From Helianthus annuus (lineage: Eukaryota > Streptophyta > Magnoliopsida > Asterales > Asteraceae): a DNA stretch of 64,000 nucleotides. Location: the NCBI RefSeq assembly GCF_002127325.2, contig NC_035448.2:124760922-124824921 (forward strand). Reading direction: 5' to 3'. Shown here in pieces: positions 33,370 to 46,182 of this stretch. The position numbers and the translations under genes are program-made. The notes under the pieces were generated by a model. The model did no database searches and was not told the DNA's origin. It was given only the letters and a program-made list of their open reading frames with translations. Every line of letters starts with the position of its first letter. The stretch's first letter is position 1.

Positions 33370-34568
33370 TTCACCCCCATAATCTTGACCTGTTTCTTCC
33401 TTCTTTCTTGCTGGAAAAAAAATTTATTCTTTCTAAGTCTCTTGCTTGATCGGTTCACAAAAAATCTGACCCGTTTCTTGCCCTCGCTTCTTGCTAGGTC
33501 ATTTGTGTCTTTCTTGTTTCTTTCCATTGTTTTTCTAGATCATTGTAGCTGTCGAGTCCTCAAGTCCCGGTTAACGGTCAATGGGCCTCGTCAACGTTGT
33601 AAATGTGTTGCCTTGTCGTCCTACAAGAGAGAAAACCGTTAGCCTCGTCACGGAGGACCCCCAGGGGGGGGGGGACCAAGCTTCGGCGTGAGAGTAAGTA
33701 AACTTGCTGGAGAAAGTGAGAAGCTTATTCTGACGAGGACAATCACTGGAATATTCTCCTTGGTGTGAATTCAGGATAATGTGGGGAGTAAATGAGGTCC
33801 GAGGTTGTCGGAATGAATAAAGTGATCTGTGTATTTAAATCAAAAAGGTCTTGAATGCTTACCTTCATTGAGTATATCACCTTCCTTATATAATGGAGGT
33901 TGCTTATCTCCCTTGGATATGCCACCAGGACCATCTAACAGTTTCTTGGAGGCTTTGGGAGACCCAGACACGTGTATGAGTCCCAACGGGTAGATTACGG
34001 ACTTCACTAATGAAGCCATCTGCTTGTACCTCTTTCCGCCAAGACCCTTTCTCTCTCTTCGTCATGCATTAATTACTTAGCAGAGCTTTGGATCCTCTTC
34101 TGGTTTCCCGCCTTTTCTGTAGCCCCTTTTTAAGAGAAAGAGTTTGATGTGGGCTCGTGAATCGGCCCAAATGATGGAAGCCCAAGACGGGTTCACTGGA
34201 CTGCCAGTGGGCCCCGTCATCAAGTCATCTCCAGTCCCTGGTCGTGAGGCCCGAGTCTCATGATCATGGGCTGAATCTAAGTGGCTCTGAATTTACGGCG
34301 ATATTCAATTGGGCAAGGAGGGTGGGGCCCCTCTTAATGATGGCAGTTTTATGATGGTTCTCGAGAACCGAATGGATCACAAAGATCAATGGTTGGAGAT
34401 TGTTGCCACTATCCACATGCTTCTAATCAACATTTAATTTTTAAACACTTGATTTGACGGTTATCGCTTACACCTTGTGCCCCCATTAAAATCCAAGAGC
34501 AACCCTTCATTTCTCCATATTTTTCTCCTCACTTTTCTTCGAAAATTTCTCTCAGTCCTTTTTTAACA
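33370..34568. other. No gene; edge of element I and 5' untranslated region of the transposase-like gene
   Basis: T-rich sequence, an 11-base G run (33664-33674), then a likely promoter/leader for the gene starting at 34569 (pyrimidine-rich CTTCATTTCTCCATATTTTT near 34508). The border between element I and the inserted element could not be placed. Confidence 0.4.
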
Positions 34569-36358
34569 ATGAGTCGCACCGGCCGATCGTCGATACGTTC
34601 AGTGTTGATGAAGAAAGATCTTAAAATTTTTGTGGATACATACCAGATCCCTGAGCAGTTTTCCCCGACTCTTCCCAGTCCTGATGATCTAGCATTATGC
34701 ACGCCGGAGAGGATCGTCCTTTATACTTTGGCGTTTTCTTCTTGTGGGGTACGTTATCCTTTGTCGACCTTTAAAGTAGAACTCTTGAAACATTTCAGCA
34801 TTCACTTTTCCTAGTTACACTCTCTTGCCTTTATGAGGGTAGTACACATTGAGCTGTCCTGTGTGACGGTCTCCGGCGAGCCGTCGGTGCCCTTTTTCTG
34901 CATGTTTTACAAGCTTGTATCTGATGGAGATTGGTTCACCTTCGCTAAACAGAAAGATAGCATCTCTCCGCCTTGTTACTCGTTCATGCCCACATCCACC
35001 TATCCAAAGGAGTGGAAAAACAGGTTCATCTTCGTTTTTGCTGCAATGCTCCCGGAGTCCCCTCCTTTGAGGGATCCAAAAGCGCCCATCGAGGATAGCG
35101 TCCCTGTTCTATCTGCAGATGAGATTGTTCAATGGAAAAGGATGCACGAAAATCTAACTAGGGCCTTCGCTTTTCCTGAGGAGGTTTTGGCCATGGGAGG
35201 TCCGAGTCCTTTATTCTATCCGCCCGAAGGCTTACTTTGGGAAGAAAGGTATTCCTTCTCTTCAATTTTCTACTTAGGATGTCAGTTTATCGTATCTTGG
35301 TTTGCAATTTTTTGGTTTCTTGTCCAGTCATCTCTGGTGTCTGTTTTATGCAGAGATGATGTTGTGGGGTTTGCTTCAGGGAGACTATAGAGATATCAAG
35401 TTCATGGTTGGAGATAAGGTTAACCCAGATATGTGGCGTGTTTTGGAGAGGAAAGCTCCTGGAAAGGGGAGGCTTGTTTCTGTTGCTACAGGGAAGGGAG
35501 AGGAGGCTCCTTCCAACGAGGAGGGTTCTTCCGGAGAGGCTGACAACTCCCAGGGCTCCCCTCGGGCAGAGGGTTCGAGTGGTGATGAAGACGAGGACCT
35601 GGAGATTTGTCTGGCCCAGAAACGGAAGGTCAATCCGGCGGTTACCCCCAAGACGACGATCCTCGAATCCCGGAGCATCCGTCAAAGACTCAGGAGTGCA
35701 AGTGGGCAGAAGGCCTTTCCTGTAACCAAAGCTGCGTCCGAAATCGCTTCTACTGGTGTTAAAGGTTCCTTATCTAAACACTTGAAGTCCTCCAGCCTGA
35801 TCAGTGAGCCCCTGCTGGTAAATTTTTTTTTGTTTGCATATACATGCTTGTGTGCTCCGGCTTTTTACTCTTCCCTTCCTTCCCCTTTTTGCTTTTTATT
35901 TGAAACAGGGGAGCTCGAAGGCTCCGATCATGATTTCTGCTGCTCATGCGTCCTCTCGGATTAAAGACAAGGCTCCGGAGATCAGTGTTGCCCGTGTTAC
36001 CCCTGATTTCGACGTTTCTCCTCTTTGGGCTATCGGTACCAGCAAGCCTACGCAGCATGAAGATCCTTTCCCTCGGTCCCCTTTGGCTCCCTTGTTTGCC
36101 GAGGCTCTCCCTGTTCCATATGCTCCTAAGTGGAAGAGAACTCCTTCCACTGTTGTGGGAACCCCTGAGACTGCCCGAGATTTCTTGAATCATGTCGTCC
36201 CCCCCCCCATAGGTTTATGAACTTTGCTTTGGACCCTGACCTTTTTGATGACCAATACAACATCTCCATTTGCGAAGGGTTTTTTAGGGGGGCTGGCATG
36301 TTGCAGAGGGTGAACGAGTTGAGGGATACAAATGAGGGATTACGGGTTGAGATGAAGA

Positions 36359-36919
36359 TGTTGGTGCAGTCATCTGTCGTCTTCATCTAATGTCGAGTCC
36401 GGGTTGCGTTGCGAATCTAATCAAGCATGATGTCATCATGTTTAATGATGACATCATACTTGTGTCATCATCATCATATGGTTATCATAAAAAAAGCAAG
36501 TAAACGACAAAGTCATTTTAGCCATTAAAAGTGAATGGTGGCCGATTGATATTACTGGACCATATGAGGGTCCAATGGCATGAAAGGTCCAATGAAATGA
36601 TCTTATTTGAAGGTCCAATCAATGAAGGATTTCACATGAAGACAAAAGTCAACAGGGAGGTTCGCTTATACGGTAGATGTCACTATAAGCGGACCAGGTT
36701 TAGTATAAATAGGTTCATTGTCATTTCATTTGTAACGTTGTTCAGATCTGATACCGAGGTATTGCCGGTTTCCCTTGTAAACGTAAACGTTGTAAAATCA
36801 ATCTACAAGAGGTTTAAAGTGTGATTCTAGCTGTGTACACGTCCGTTTCTTTGTTTCCGCCGCTGAAACGGATTTGAGCTCTTCCGAACGACTCGTTTTA
36901 GGTCGAAATCGATTCTACA
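36359..36919 (+). mobile_element. Solo LTR of a SIRE-related element (561 bp)
   Basis: Starts TGTTGGTGCAGTCATC and ends CGATTCTACA, flanked by an exact duplication GAAGA (36354-36358, 36920-36924). It contains GGTTCGCTTATACGG and TATAAGCGGACC as an inverted pair, TATAAATAGG at 36704 and TTGTCATTTCATTTG at 36718, the same core promoter as elements A and B. Removing it rejoins the coiled-coil reading frame of gene H (EMKTSQTVAAEL). Confidence 0.92.
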
Positions 36920-37526
36920 GAAGACTTCTCAAACCGTTGCTGCCGAGCTTCGGTGCTGGGTAGCTGATGCTGAAAGGAAGTTGCTAGAGGAGAAGGTAAC
37001 ACCTCCTTCACTCTCCCCTCCTCTTTTTTATATATATACACCTGAGTAAATGCTTTATCTTCCAGAATGCTGGGGCCCTGTTAGAGCAAAGGGAGCGAGC
37101 CTGGGAGAAGGAGCGGATAGCTTGGATGGAGGAGAAGGAAGAACTAGTTGCAGAGTTGAAGCACCACAAAGAGGCTGACTCCGTGTCCGGAGCAGATTTG
37201 GAGACCATGTACCCCGAGTGGGGGATGGCTATGGATGATAATCAGAGGTTGGCTCAGGAACGTTATTGGCTTATTTCTTAGGGATTTGGGCTATTCCTTT
37301 CTGCTGTCTACGAGTCCGAAGAGTTCAAGGGTAGTCTCGAGAGGATAAATAGGGCGTATAGGGATGTGGGGTATCAAGCAGGTTTGAAGGATGGGTATAC
37401 TCATTCTTCTCAAGGGATGAAGAGGAAATAAAAAACCCCCCCTTTATAACTCGAAGGCCAAAAAGCAATTGTCCAAGTTGGACATGGAGTTTGGCGAAAA
37501 GACCCCTACCCTACTTGAGAAGATCC

Positions 37527-37976
37527 TGTTGATGCACAATGTCTAAAGCCTGCGTCTTTGTAATGCTAGTTTAATGTATAGGGTCCAGATAGGTTATTTT
37601 GTATAAGTTTAGGGGGTTAAAGTGTAATTTTATGAAGTTTATGTTGTAGGTCCGCTTTTGTGGCATGTGTCCACAAAAGCGAATCAGCTTTGTTGTCTGG
37701 ACCGCTCTTGTGGACATGTCACATGAGCGGACCGCGTGGCCTATAAATACCCCCATTGTCATTTCATTTGTAACGTTGTCTGGAACTCCACGTCGAACTG
37801 CTGTCTGTACGGCAAGCGTTATCAAGTGAAGAAAAAGTATTTTAAGTGTGAATTCTCTGTTTCTACTCCATTCTTTTACGGTTTTCTTTGTATCATGCTG
37901 AAAATGTGTTTCCGCCACATTTTCAGTAAGCACTAGCTCTGATGGACTCACTCGAGAGGTCAAAACTGATCCTACA
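37527..37976 (+). repeat. 5' LTR of element B (450 bp)
   Basis: TGTTGATGCACAATG to GATCCTACA. It has a TATA box TATAAATACC at 37742 and TTGTCATTTCAT at 37756. Upstream, GTCCGCTTTTGTGG and CCACAAAAGCGAAT (37650-37684) form a hairpin, followed by a second inverted pair GGACCGCTC/GAGCGGACC. Confidence 0.95.
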
Positions 37977-37978
37977 AT

Positions 37979-37991
37979 TGGTATCAGAGCC
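37979..37991 (+). promoter_or_regulatory. Primer-binding site of element B
   Basis: TGGTATCAGAGCC, two bases after the LTR; initiator tRNA-Met type. Confidence 0.93.
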
Positions 37992-38169
37992 AGTTGCGAG
38001 TTAGTTTGCTAGATACGAAGCTTTTTACACGGACTTTTGTAGATTTAGACTGTTTAAACAGTGGAAATGGACTGAAATTTGGACAACAGGTGTGAAATAC
38101 ACTAATAACAAACCCTTGAAAGATTCGGATCAAAATACGGCCTAAAAGTGACATAAAAACCCTCGTGAA

Positions 38170-38530
38170 GTAGGTTCGCGTATTTGTCAGTCTTGTGGTT
38201 CGCTTTTCTGGTTCGCTCCAACGTACAAGTTGTGCTGGTTCGCTCCTGATTTTAGTTCTGGTCCGCTCGAAATGTCTATTTTCGTTGCTGGTTCGCTCGT
38301 CTGGTCCGCTTGAACGACAAATTCTGGTCCGCTCCAGTGTACATTTCCTGGTTCGCTCAAAAGTAAATTGACTGGTCCGCTCCAAGTGCAACATTCAGGT
38401 CCGCTCTTTGTGCACTTTCTGGTTTGCTCAAAGTTCAGTGGTGGGTTCGCTCATTGTTACAGTTGTGGTTCGCTCCAAGATCACTGTGGTTCGCTTATTC
38501 AGCCAGTGTGGTTCGCTTATTCAGACTGTT
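38170..38530 (+). repeat. Leader array of GGTTCGCT / GGTCCGCT motifs in element B
   Basis: About twenty copies of TGGTTCGCTC, TGGTCCGCTC or GGTTCGCTTATTCAG occur in 350 bases, all in sense orientation, spaced mostly 15-35 bases apart with unrelated spacers. It lies between the primer-binding site and gag. Confidence 0.92.
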
Positions 38531-38557
38531 TGAAAAATTCTTTCGTTACGACTGAAA

Positions 38558-41500
38558 ATGGAAAGCCAAGATTTTTACAACATGTTTGCGGGTAGTGGTG
38601 GAGTTACTTAGAGTCCTGCTAGCATCATGCAGAATGTAAATCTGGAAAACGAGCTTGGAACGATGCAGAAACCTCCTAAATTGATGAGTTTGGATGAATA
38701 TCAGGATGGTCCGGGAGATTCAAAAATTGGGTGCAGGCAAACCATCTAGAATGCTGGATAAAAATCATAAGGAAGTATGTTCCTCCGGTAGACGGGTTGA
38801 ATATGTTGAAGACCATTGCCAGTCTTACAGATGCGGAACAGGTCGAGTTCAAAGCAGAAAAGAAGATGGTTAGCATCCTGCAGCAAGCGATAAAAGAGGA
38901 TATTCTAGTTCTGCTACAGCACGATGATAGTGCACAGTCGATATGGCAAGCTTTGGAATAGAAATTCAAAGGCAGTGCGTCGATGATCAAGAGTAAGAAA
39001 GCACTGATAAAGAAAGAATTTGATATATTCACGGGAATTAAAGGTGAATCGATAAAGCAGCTTATCGAGAGGTATTGTCACTTGGTGGTAGAGATGAGAA
39101 GGTTGAATATCGAAAAGACGAATGAGGAGTGGATAGACAAGTTATGTGATGCGCTTCCCTATGAGGAATGGGGAACGTACTTGTTGATGTTGAAAAATAG
39201 TTCAGATTTCGTGAACTATAGTTTGAGCGTGTTTATAGAGAAAATTGAAGCTCATGAGTTGGAGTTGGTAAAAATCAAGAAGATGAATTCAGCGAATATG
39301 CCACAGGATGTGTCTTTGTATTACAAGAATAGTCCGGCAGCTACTAATGTTCAGAGTCCAAAGATTCAAACCGGGTTTAGTGCAGACAACACTTCATCTG
39401 CTGCTCCAAATGCCTATCAGTCGAGTCAGTCGACTCCATTTGCCAACTACGAGCCAAATGTCAAAGTTTCAGAGCAGAATTCTCCTCAAAGTTCTACAGG
39501 GTCAAATCAACAGACGTTTGTGTCCGGTGTGCAGTGTAACATTGCGGTTAACATCAAGAATGGGAATGAAATCACCGAGAATGCAGCCAAGCAGCACATC
39601 GCGTTACTGGCATCAGTTCTGGAAGCTTATGAAGGTTTGGTCGCTGGTAGGATCGGTAATCCCGATATGACTAAAGAGGATTACGATCAGATCGATCCGG
39701 AAGAACTGGAACTAATAGATATAAAGTGGTGTATGGCGAGTCTAGTTAGAAGAGCTCAACGCTTTATGGAGATCACGGGTAGAAGCAGTCTGTCAAGTCC
39801 TGATCAGAAATTAGGGTTCGATAAGTCAAAGGTGACCTGTTTTAAGTGCAAAGAACGAGGTCATTTCAAGCGTGAGTGTCCGAATCGTGAAGTGCAGAAT
39901 CATCAGAACCCGTTCACCAATGACTATTACAGACAGGCTATATATCACCGTCCAAATCAACAATCTGCTGTTCAGAGACCTCAGATTGAGAACAAACCAG
40001 AGAAGGCACTTATCGTAAACCAAGATGATGAAAAAGTTGCGTCTGGGTTTAGTTGGGACAAGTATGTTCCAGGAAAGGATGATCGAGCAATGATGGCTGA
40101 GGTAGTTGAAATTACCGAGACAGTTGCAGAGTCGAAGGTTAGCGATGAGGTGGTTACTGAGAATGTCGGTGAAGTAATTTCTGAGAGTGTTGTTGAGTCT
40201 GATTCTGAGTTGGTTGAGGAAGTAGTTACTAAGATGGTTGATTCTGTTACTGAAATTGTGATCGAAGAGGTTATGGAAGTTGCTGATCAGGTGGTTCCAG
40301 AGGTTGTTAAAGAGGTTTCTACAGATAGTTCTGCAAAAGCTGAGGAATCAGTGACTGAAGTTCTCAACTTTCAATCACGACAGGAGGAATTTGTTTATAC
40401 AATGAAATCTATTCTGCCTCCTAACGTTTTTGATTCTTTTGCAGATTATTTTGAAGAGCCAAGAACTGGAACATGTCCGAGATTTGAAGTAGAGAAAGAA
40501 GAAGTCGAGGAGGTGATCGACGTTTCCAAAGAGATGACTGAAGAAGCTCTAAAGGAGATTGCAGATAAAGCATTGATGAGCAAGTTGAAAGAGGTAGACA
40601 CAGATTTCCAGGAGTCAGTTGATAAAGGGTCAGGTCTAGGAGAGGAAACTGGAGTCATAGAGGTCAACGTGGTCAAGTCGTCTGAGTCGGAGTCAGATCT
40701 TGTTGGTAAAATTGTTTGTGAGGATGAGATTAAAGTTGAAAAAGTTTCAATCCCCGATACACCGTGTCTAAGTTGTTCACAACCATGCACGGGGTGTCTT
40801 GAAAAAGACACCAAGTATCAGGAATTGAAACAACATGCAGATTTGGTGAAGTTTGATTTAGAGCAAGTAAAAGAGGCATACGACACATTGTCTAGGTCAA
40901 TAAAAATGATCCAAAAAGAGAGTCTTGAAAATGATAAAGCAACAAAGTTGGCTCAATCCACATTGTATGATAAACAAAGAGAAGTTAATTTTCATCTTGA
41001 CACGATCGCATCTTTGAGAAAAGAGCTTGAGTTGACTAAAATTGAAAATGATAGAATTGATCAGAAATTGATGAGTTATGTGGCGTCATCGTATGTGTTA
41101 GAGCAAATAGTACCACAACAGCCACATGCTTCACCTGCCTTTAACAGTGTTCCACCCCCAATGTGGAATCATTATACACAGAAATATCCAGATGGGTTGG
41201 AAGCTGCATTAAAGCTTAAATTGAAAACTATTGAAAGTGATTTGCCTGATAATATTGATATCACTTTCATTGCGTCTGACACTGATAACGAATCCCAGGT
41301 TATCAAAAATGTTATTGATCAGGTGTTGGACGATGAGAGTGAGAAATCTGAGAAGGCAAAATAAGTGGAGTTCGGTAGTGATTCTGAGGAGGACGGAAAC
41401 TTTTTAGATCGTTATTTGTCAAAAACGGATAAAAGTGCGGATGATGATTCGATTATGGTGGCTTACACTATGGTTGGATCTGACAAACTTTACTCCAACA

Positions 41501-42543
41501 CCGAGTTTCCGCTTCAGAACGTCAAATTCGAGAATGTTGAGAAAGTTTTTAAGTTGGTTGAACTAAGTGTTAACGAAATCAAGAAAAATGATTTCTTTTT
41601 GAAACTGAAAAAATCAGTTGGTTCTTCATGTCCCACTAGTTCAGAAAAGATAGATGGGGTGGGTAAAAGCCAAAACAAGAAAAATCAGTTAAAGAATAAA
41701 GGTATTGGTTTTGAGAAGAAAATGACTAAGCAGGTAGTCAAACCGAAAGATAGAATTGATGATGTGTTTGTCGCTGGTCCTAGCACTGATGCTGAAAAAG
41801 ATTATATCTTTAGTCAAAAGGCCGTGGACGACTTCAATGCAGCGCAAAAGCTAAAAGTGGAAACTGTCACAACCACTTTTGTAGAATATGATAAGCGTGT
41901 GTGTTATCGCTGCAATGAAGTCGGCCACATGGCGAAGCAGTGTAAGAAAGTGATTGAAAAACCGGTTGTGGTAAAAGCTGTTAATAAACAAATGGGTGAG
42001 AAACCGAAGGTTGAGAAACCGAAGGTTGAGAAACCTAAGGTTGAAAACAAAAATGTTTCAAAACAAATCATTCAAAAACCTCGACCAAAATCACCGGTCG
42101 TTGTAAAAGATAAACAAGTGTTGGTTTCGCCGATCCGAATTCTTAAACGGGGTGAAAAGTTGAAGTCGGAAGATAAGCCAAAATCGACTTTCGAGATTGG
42201 CGAGTCTTCTAAATCTCCCAAGACTTCGAAATTTTACCCTAAAGCTAAAACTTTTCAAAATCAGTCATGGGTCGCGAAATCTAAACCATCTGGTGAAATC
42301 AAAAAGATGGAAAGTGTGTTGAAAAATGAGTCACAGTTTGTGAAAGATGATGTTGCTGTGTTTGAGTCTGAAATTGATCAGTTTTTGTCGGAATTTCCTA
42401 AACTTCATAACAAAGTGAAACAAGATAAAAGGGAAATTGAGTCAAATGTCACATTTAACTTTCCGAAAACAACTGAGAAATGCAATGTAGTTTTTGGTTC
42501 AGTGTCGGAAGTTAAAAAGTCGTGGGCATCATTGTTTAACTGA
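38558..42543 (+). pseudogene. gag: gag of element B, extended type with two zinc knuckles, interrupted
   Basis: Starts at 38558 (MESQDFYNMFAGSGG). Domains in order: capsid (KKALIKKEFDIF, LIERYCHLVVEMRRL) at 38700-39790; zinc knuckle CFKCKERGHFKREC at about 39840; a Val/Glu-rich acidic stretch; coiled coil; CLSCSQPCTGCLEKD (a Cys-rich spot); second knuckle CYRCNEVGHMAKQC at about 41902; a Lys/Pro repeat EKPKVEKPKV; and a basic tail. Breaks: TAG at 38609, a one-base deletion near 38700 relative to element A, TAG at 38959 and TAA at 41362. The rest is open, including 793 codons from 38983. A gag of about 1,320 codons is several times the usual copia length. The copy could only move with Gag supplied by another element. 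Confidence 0.9.
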
Positions 42544-42559
42544 TGTGTTTGTGTGCTGA

Positions 42560-45500
42560 TTGCAGGAGCTGCCCAAGTCTGTGCTATCCAGGTGGATAAT
42601 GGACAGCGGAGCGTCGCGACATATGACGGGATCCTTAGCTCTATTATATGATGTCAAAGCAATTAATGGAAGCTACGTTGGATTTGCTGGTAACCAAGGT
42701 GGCAGGATTGTTGGTCAGGGAAAGCTCACAAACGGCATCATATCTTTTGACAAAGTGAATTATATTGTTGAATTGACGAACAATTTGTTAAGTATTTCAC
42801 AAATTTGCGACAAAGACTTTAGCGTACATTTTACAAAAACAGAGTGTTTGGTTTTAAAGCCAGGGTTTAAAGTCCCTGATGAGTTGGTGCTGTTGTGTGC
42901 TCCTAGGGTTAATGATCTTTACATTTTAGACATGAGCACAGCAACACCAACAACTCCTCAAAAACAATGTTTTGTAACAAAGTCAAAAGCAACTGAGAAA
43001 GAGTCAATTATGTGGCACAGAAAAATGGGTCATATACACGTTCGTAAAATGAATTTTCTTGTGCACAACGATTTGGTAGAAGGTGTAAATGTTAAGAATT
43101 TTCATTTACCTGACGATTGTGTTGCATGTAAGAAAGGTAAACAGGTACGGAAGTCTCATCTGCTAAAGATGCTCAACACCATCCGGTTACCTCTCGAGAG
43201 ATTGCATATGGATCTCTTCGGGCCGGTCAACGTCAAAAGCATCAGTGGAGATTCTTACTGTTTGGTGGTTACGGATGATTATACAAGGTTTTCATGGGTT
43301 GTTTATTTGGAGAAGAAGGACGAAACATTCGATGCTTTGATGGTTTTATTCAAAAAGATGGAAACGGTGTACAAGCTGCCGATCAGAAGAATTCGGAGTG
43401 ATAACGGAACGGAGTTTAAGAATAACAAAATGTACGAGTTCTGCAACGAGAAGGGGATACTACATGAATTCAGTGCACCGTACACACCACAACAGAACGG
43501 CGTGGCTGAACGAAAGAATAGAACCCTGATCGAGACTGCACGTACTATGTTGGCCGATTCTAAGCTTCCGATTTTCTTCTGGAGTGAAGCAGTGTCAGCG
43601 GCTTGTTATACATTGAATAGAGTTCTGACAGTGAAGAAATATAAAAAGACTTGTTTCGAGCTGCTGCATCGCTATAAGCCAAATCTTGAGTTCTTAGAAC
43701 CTTTTGGCTCTCCGTGTACTTTCATAGATGCTGATGGTAAATTCGGAGCGAAAGCGAATGAAGGATTTTTCGTAGGTTACGCCAGCCCGTTAAAAAGGGT
43801 GTTTGTACCATGTCTGGGGAAAGTGATTCAGGTCCATCATGTGGATTGTCAGAAGCACACGCCGTCGCAACAACTTCCCGGACAAAGATTCCTTTTCGAC
43901 TACGACAAACTCTGGGAATCGTTTCATCTGCCGTCCGAGCCGAGTGAGGAGGAACTTGCTCTCATGTACTTGTATCAACAAAGTCAATTGCAAGAGCCGG
44001 AATCTAGACCGCTAGATGTTCCTACACCCACCGTGGGTACTCACGATTATGAAGCTGGACCAAGTGGAACCGTTCATATACCGCCAGAGGAACCAGAGGA
44101 ACCAGCTCCGTCGTTTGACGTTTCTGACGACTCAGAGGAGGAACCCGCTCCTACCTTTGACGAGGAACCAAATGAGACATCAGAGGAGGCTGTTGATCAA
44201 ATCGTTGATCTTGACATTTCAAATATGGAATCGGAAGTTGTGGTGCCTGATACTGTAATGCCACGGACACTGTCTTACCACCCTTCAGAACGAATTATCG
44301 GCGATCTACAGAGTGGTGTCAAGACAAGACATCAGATAGACCAAGCTTTTACATGTTTTTATTCAAATATTGCTGATATGCAGAAAGAAGTCTCACTTAA
44401 ATGTTTTATTTCGCAGATAGAGCCCAGGACCTACAAAGAAGCATTGACCGAAGACAGTTGGGTGAATGCTATGCAGGAGGAACTGCAACAGTTTGAGAAA
44501 TTGGGCGTCTGGAGACTTGTTGATCTGCCAAAGAATCAGAAGTTGATAAAAACGAAATGGGTGTTCAAATGTAAAAGAGATGATAGAGGAGTCGTGGTGA
44601 GGAATAAAGCACGTCCAGTGGTCCAAGGCTTCAGCCAGCAGGAGGGAATAGACCATGAGGAGGTTTACGCACCAGTTGCAAGGCTTGAAGCAATTCGCAT
44701 ATTTCTAGCCTTTGCATCATGGAAAGATTTCAAAGTCTATCAACTCGACGTTAAATCCGCATTCCTGTATGGCAAGATTCGAGAAGAAGTTTACGTGGGG
44801 CAACCACCGGGGTTTGCAGATCCATTAAACAAAGACAAGGTGTACTTATTGGATAAAGCATTATACGGTCTACACCAGGCCTCGAGAGCCTGGTACGAGA
44901 CTCTCTCGACTTACTTGCTGGACAACGGGTTCACAAGAGGAACAGTAGACAACACCTTGTTCACAAAAGAAGAAGTAGGCCACTTGCTGATTGTGCAGAT
45001 CTACGTTGATGATATAATTTTTGGTTCCACCAACGACGATTTGTGTAAAGAGTTTGAGAGAGTAATGAAGAAGAAGTTCGAAATGAGTTCGATGGGGGAG
45101 ATGAAGTTCTTCCTCGGGCTGCAGGTAGAACAAATGCCCGACGGAATCTTCATTCACCAGTCAAAGTATGTAAAGGACGTGCTAGACAAGTTTGATATGA
45201 CAGATTGCAGTTCTGGATCAACCCCCCTCGCACAGAACCATGGTATTTGTCCGGATGAACAGGGAGTGAAGATGGATGAAACGTTATACCGATTGATCAT
45301 TGGGTCTTTAATGTACCTCACAGCTTCCCGTCCCGACATCATGTACCCGACATGTCTGTGTGCACGATATCAGTCGAATCCGAAGCAATCACACCTGACG
45401 ATCGTCAAACGCATCGTACGGTATTTGAAGGGTTGCCCAAGCATCGGCTTGTGGTACCCTCGTTCGGGTGATTTTACCTTATCCGGTTTCGCTGATTCAG

Positions 45501-45994
45501 ATTTTGGTAGCTGTAAACAGAATGCAAAGTCCACCACTGCTGGGTGCCAGTTCTTTGGAACCCGGCTCGTTACCTGGCAGTGCAAGAAGCAAACTGCAGT
45601 CGCGCTCTCCACGTGTGAGGCTGAGTATGTCTCAGCCTCCAGCTGTTGCTCACAGATCCTCTGGATCCAACAGCAGATGCGCGACTTCGGTCTGCAATTC
45701 TTGGATACGCCGATATTTGTGGACAATGAAGCGGCCATAAATGTTACTAAAAATCCGGTTCATCATTTGAAAACAAAACACATTGAAATCCGTCACCATT
45801 TTATTCGAGATTGTCACAAAAAGAAATTAATACGGATTGAACATGTGGGCACCGATGATCAGAAAGCTGATTTTTACACGAAACCGTTTGATAAAAAGAG
45901 ATTTTATTATCTTTTAAGGTTAAATGGGATGAAAAATCTGCAATCTGGGAGGGTAATCGAGTGTGAAGCCGAGCTGGGCGGCGATCTGACATGA
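42560..45994 (+). CDS. pol: Pol polyprotein of element B, intact 1,144-codon frame
   Basis: Domains in order: aspartic protease ([11 protein letters not shown], residues about 15-25); gag-pre-integrase zinc region ([17 protein letters not shown], about 152-195); integrase core with D at about 217 (MDLFGPV), D at about 281 (RSDNGTEF) and E at about 315 (NGVAERKN); an acidic Pro/Glu-rich linker (about 490-570); copia reverse transcriptase ([23 protein letters not shown] about 729, YVDDIIFGS about 814); and RNase H (ADSDFGS about 978, CEAEY about 1020, VDNEAA about 1053). No stop or frameshift is seen. The frame is +1 relative to gag and opens after a TGA with TTGCAG, with no ATG until residue 14, so expression by splicing or another recoding step is likely. 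All catalytic residues checked are present. Confidence 0.95.
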   Translation: MQELPKSVLSRWIMDSGASRHMTGSLALLYDVKAINGSYVGFAGNQGGRIVGQGKLTNGIISFDKVNYIVELTNNLLSISQICDKDFSVHFTKTECLVLKPGFKVPDELVLLCAPRVNDLYILDMSTATPTTPQKQCFVTKSKATEKESIMWHRKMGHIHVRKMNFLVHNDLVEGVNVKNFHLPDDCVACKKGKQVRKSHLLKMLNTIRLPLERLHMDLFGPVNVKSISGDSYCLVVTDDYTRFSWVVYLEKKDETFDALMVLFKKMETVYKLPIRRIRSDNGTEFKNNKMYEFCNEKGILHEFSAPYTPQQNGVAERKNRTLIETARTMLADSKLPIFFWSEAVSAACYTLNRVLTVKKYKKTCFELLHRYKPNLEFLEPFGSPCTFIDADGKFGAKANEGFFVGYASPLKRVFVPCLGKVIQVHHVDCQKHTPSQQLPGQRFLFDYDKLWESFHLPSEPSEEELALMYLYQQSQLQEPESRPLDVPTPTVGTHDYEAGPSGTVHIPPEEPEEPAPSFDVSDDSEEEPAPTFDEEPNETSEEAVDQIVDLDISNMESEVVVPDTVMPRTLSYHPSERIIGDLQSGVKTRHQIDQAFTCFYSNIADMQKEVSLKCFISQIEPRTYKEALTEDSWVNAMQEELQQFEKLGVWRLVDLPKNQKLIKTKWVFKCKRDDRGVVVRNKARPVVQGFSQQEGIDHEEVYAPVARLEAIRIFLAFASWKDFKVYQLDVKSAFLYGKIREEVYVGQPPGFADPLNKDKVYLLDKALYGLHQASRAWYETLSTYLLDNGFTRGTVDNTLFTKEEVGHLLIVQIYVDDIIFGSTNDDLCKEFERVMKKKFEMSSMGEMKFFLGLQVEQMPDGIFIHQSKYVKDVLDKFDMTDCSSGSTPLAQNHGICPDEQGVKMDETLYRLIIGSLMYLTASRPDIMYPTCLCARYQSNPKQSHLTIVKRIVRYLKGCPSIGLWYPRSGDFTLSGFADSDFGSCKQNAKSTTAGCQFFGTRLVTWQCKKQTAVALSTCEAEYVSASSCCSQILWIQQQMRDFGLQFLDTPIFVDNEAAINVTKNPVHHLKTKHIEIRHHFIRDCHKKKLIRIEHVGTDDQKADFYTKPFDKKRFYYLLRLNGMKNLQSGRVIECEAELGGDLT

Positions 45995-46084
45995 ACCGTT
46001 TCGAGTTGTCAATTTTTGTTTGTACAGTTGTATTTTTTTTCTGCTTTTCGTTAAAAACAAAAACACAAAAATATATTTTAGTTT

Positions 46085-46097
46085 TAGGGGGAGATAT
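46085..46097 (+). promoter_or_regulatory. Internal polypurine tract after pol in element B
   Basis: TTTTAGGGGGAGATA lies about 90 bases after the pol stop, far from the 3' LTR. Element C has a matching TTTTAGGGGGAGTAAA (minus strand, near 53868-53883) in the same place relative to the conserved block. Confidence 0.6.
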
Positions 46098-46182
46098 TCG
46101 CAGAAAAATACAAAAACATGATAAAACCATAAAAATCCAAAAACATTAAAAAAAATGCAAAAAGAGCTGTGTAGTATAGGGG

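Noticed and set aside
35287..36220. Several overlapping 100-220 codon frames on both strands
   Set aside because: Shadows of exons 2 and 3 of gene H, which is GC-richer than its surroundings and therefore shows open frames in all directions.
38180..38394. Open frame rich in ERTRKCTLERTR
   Set aside because: Produced by the GGTTCGCT motif array on the opposite strand, not by a conserved protein.
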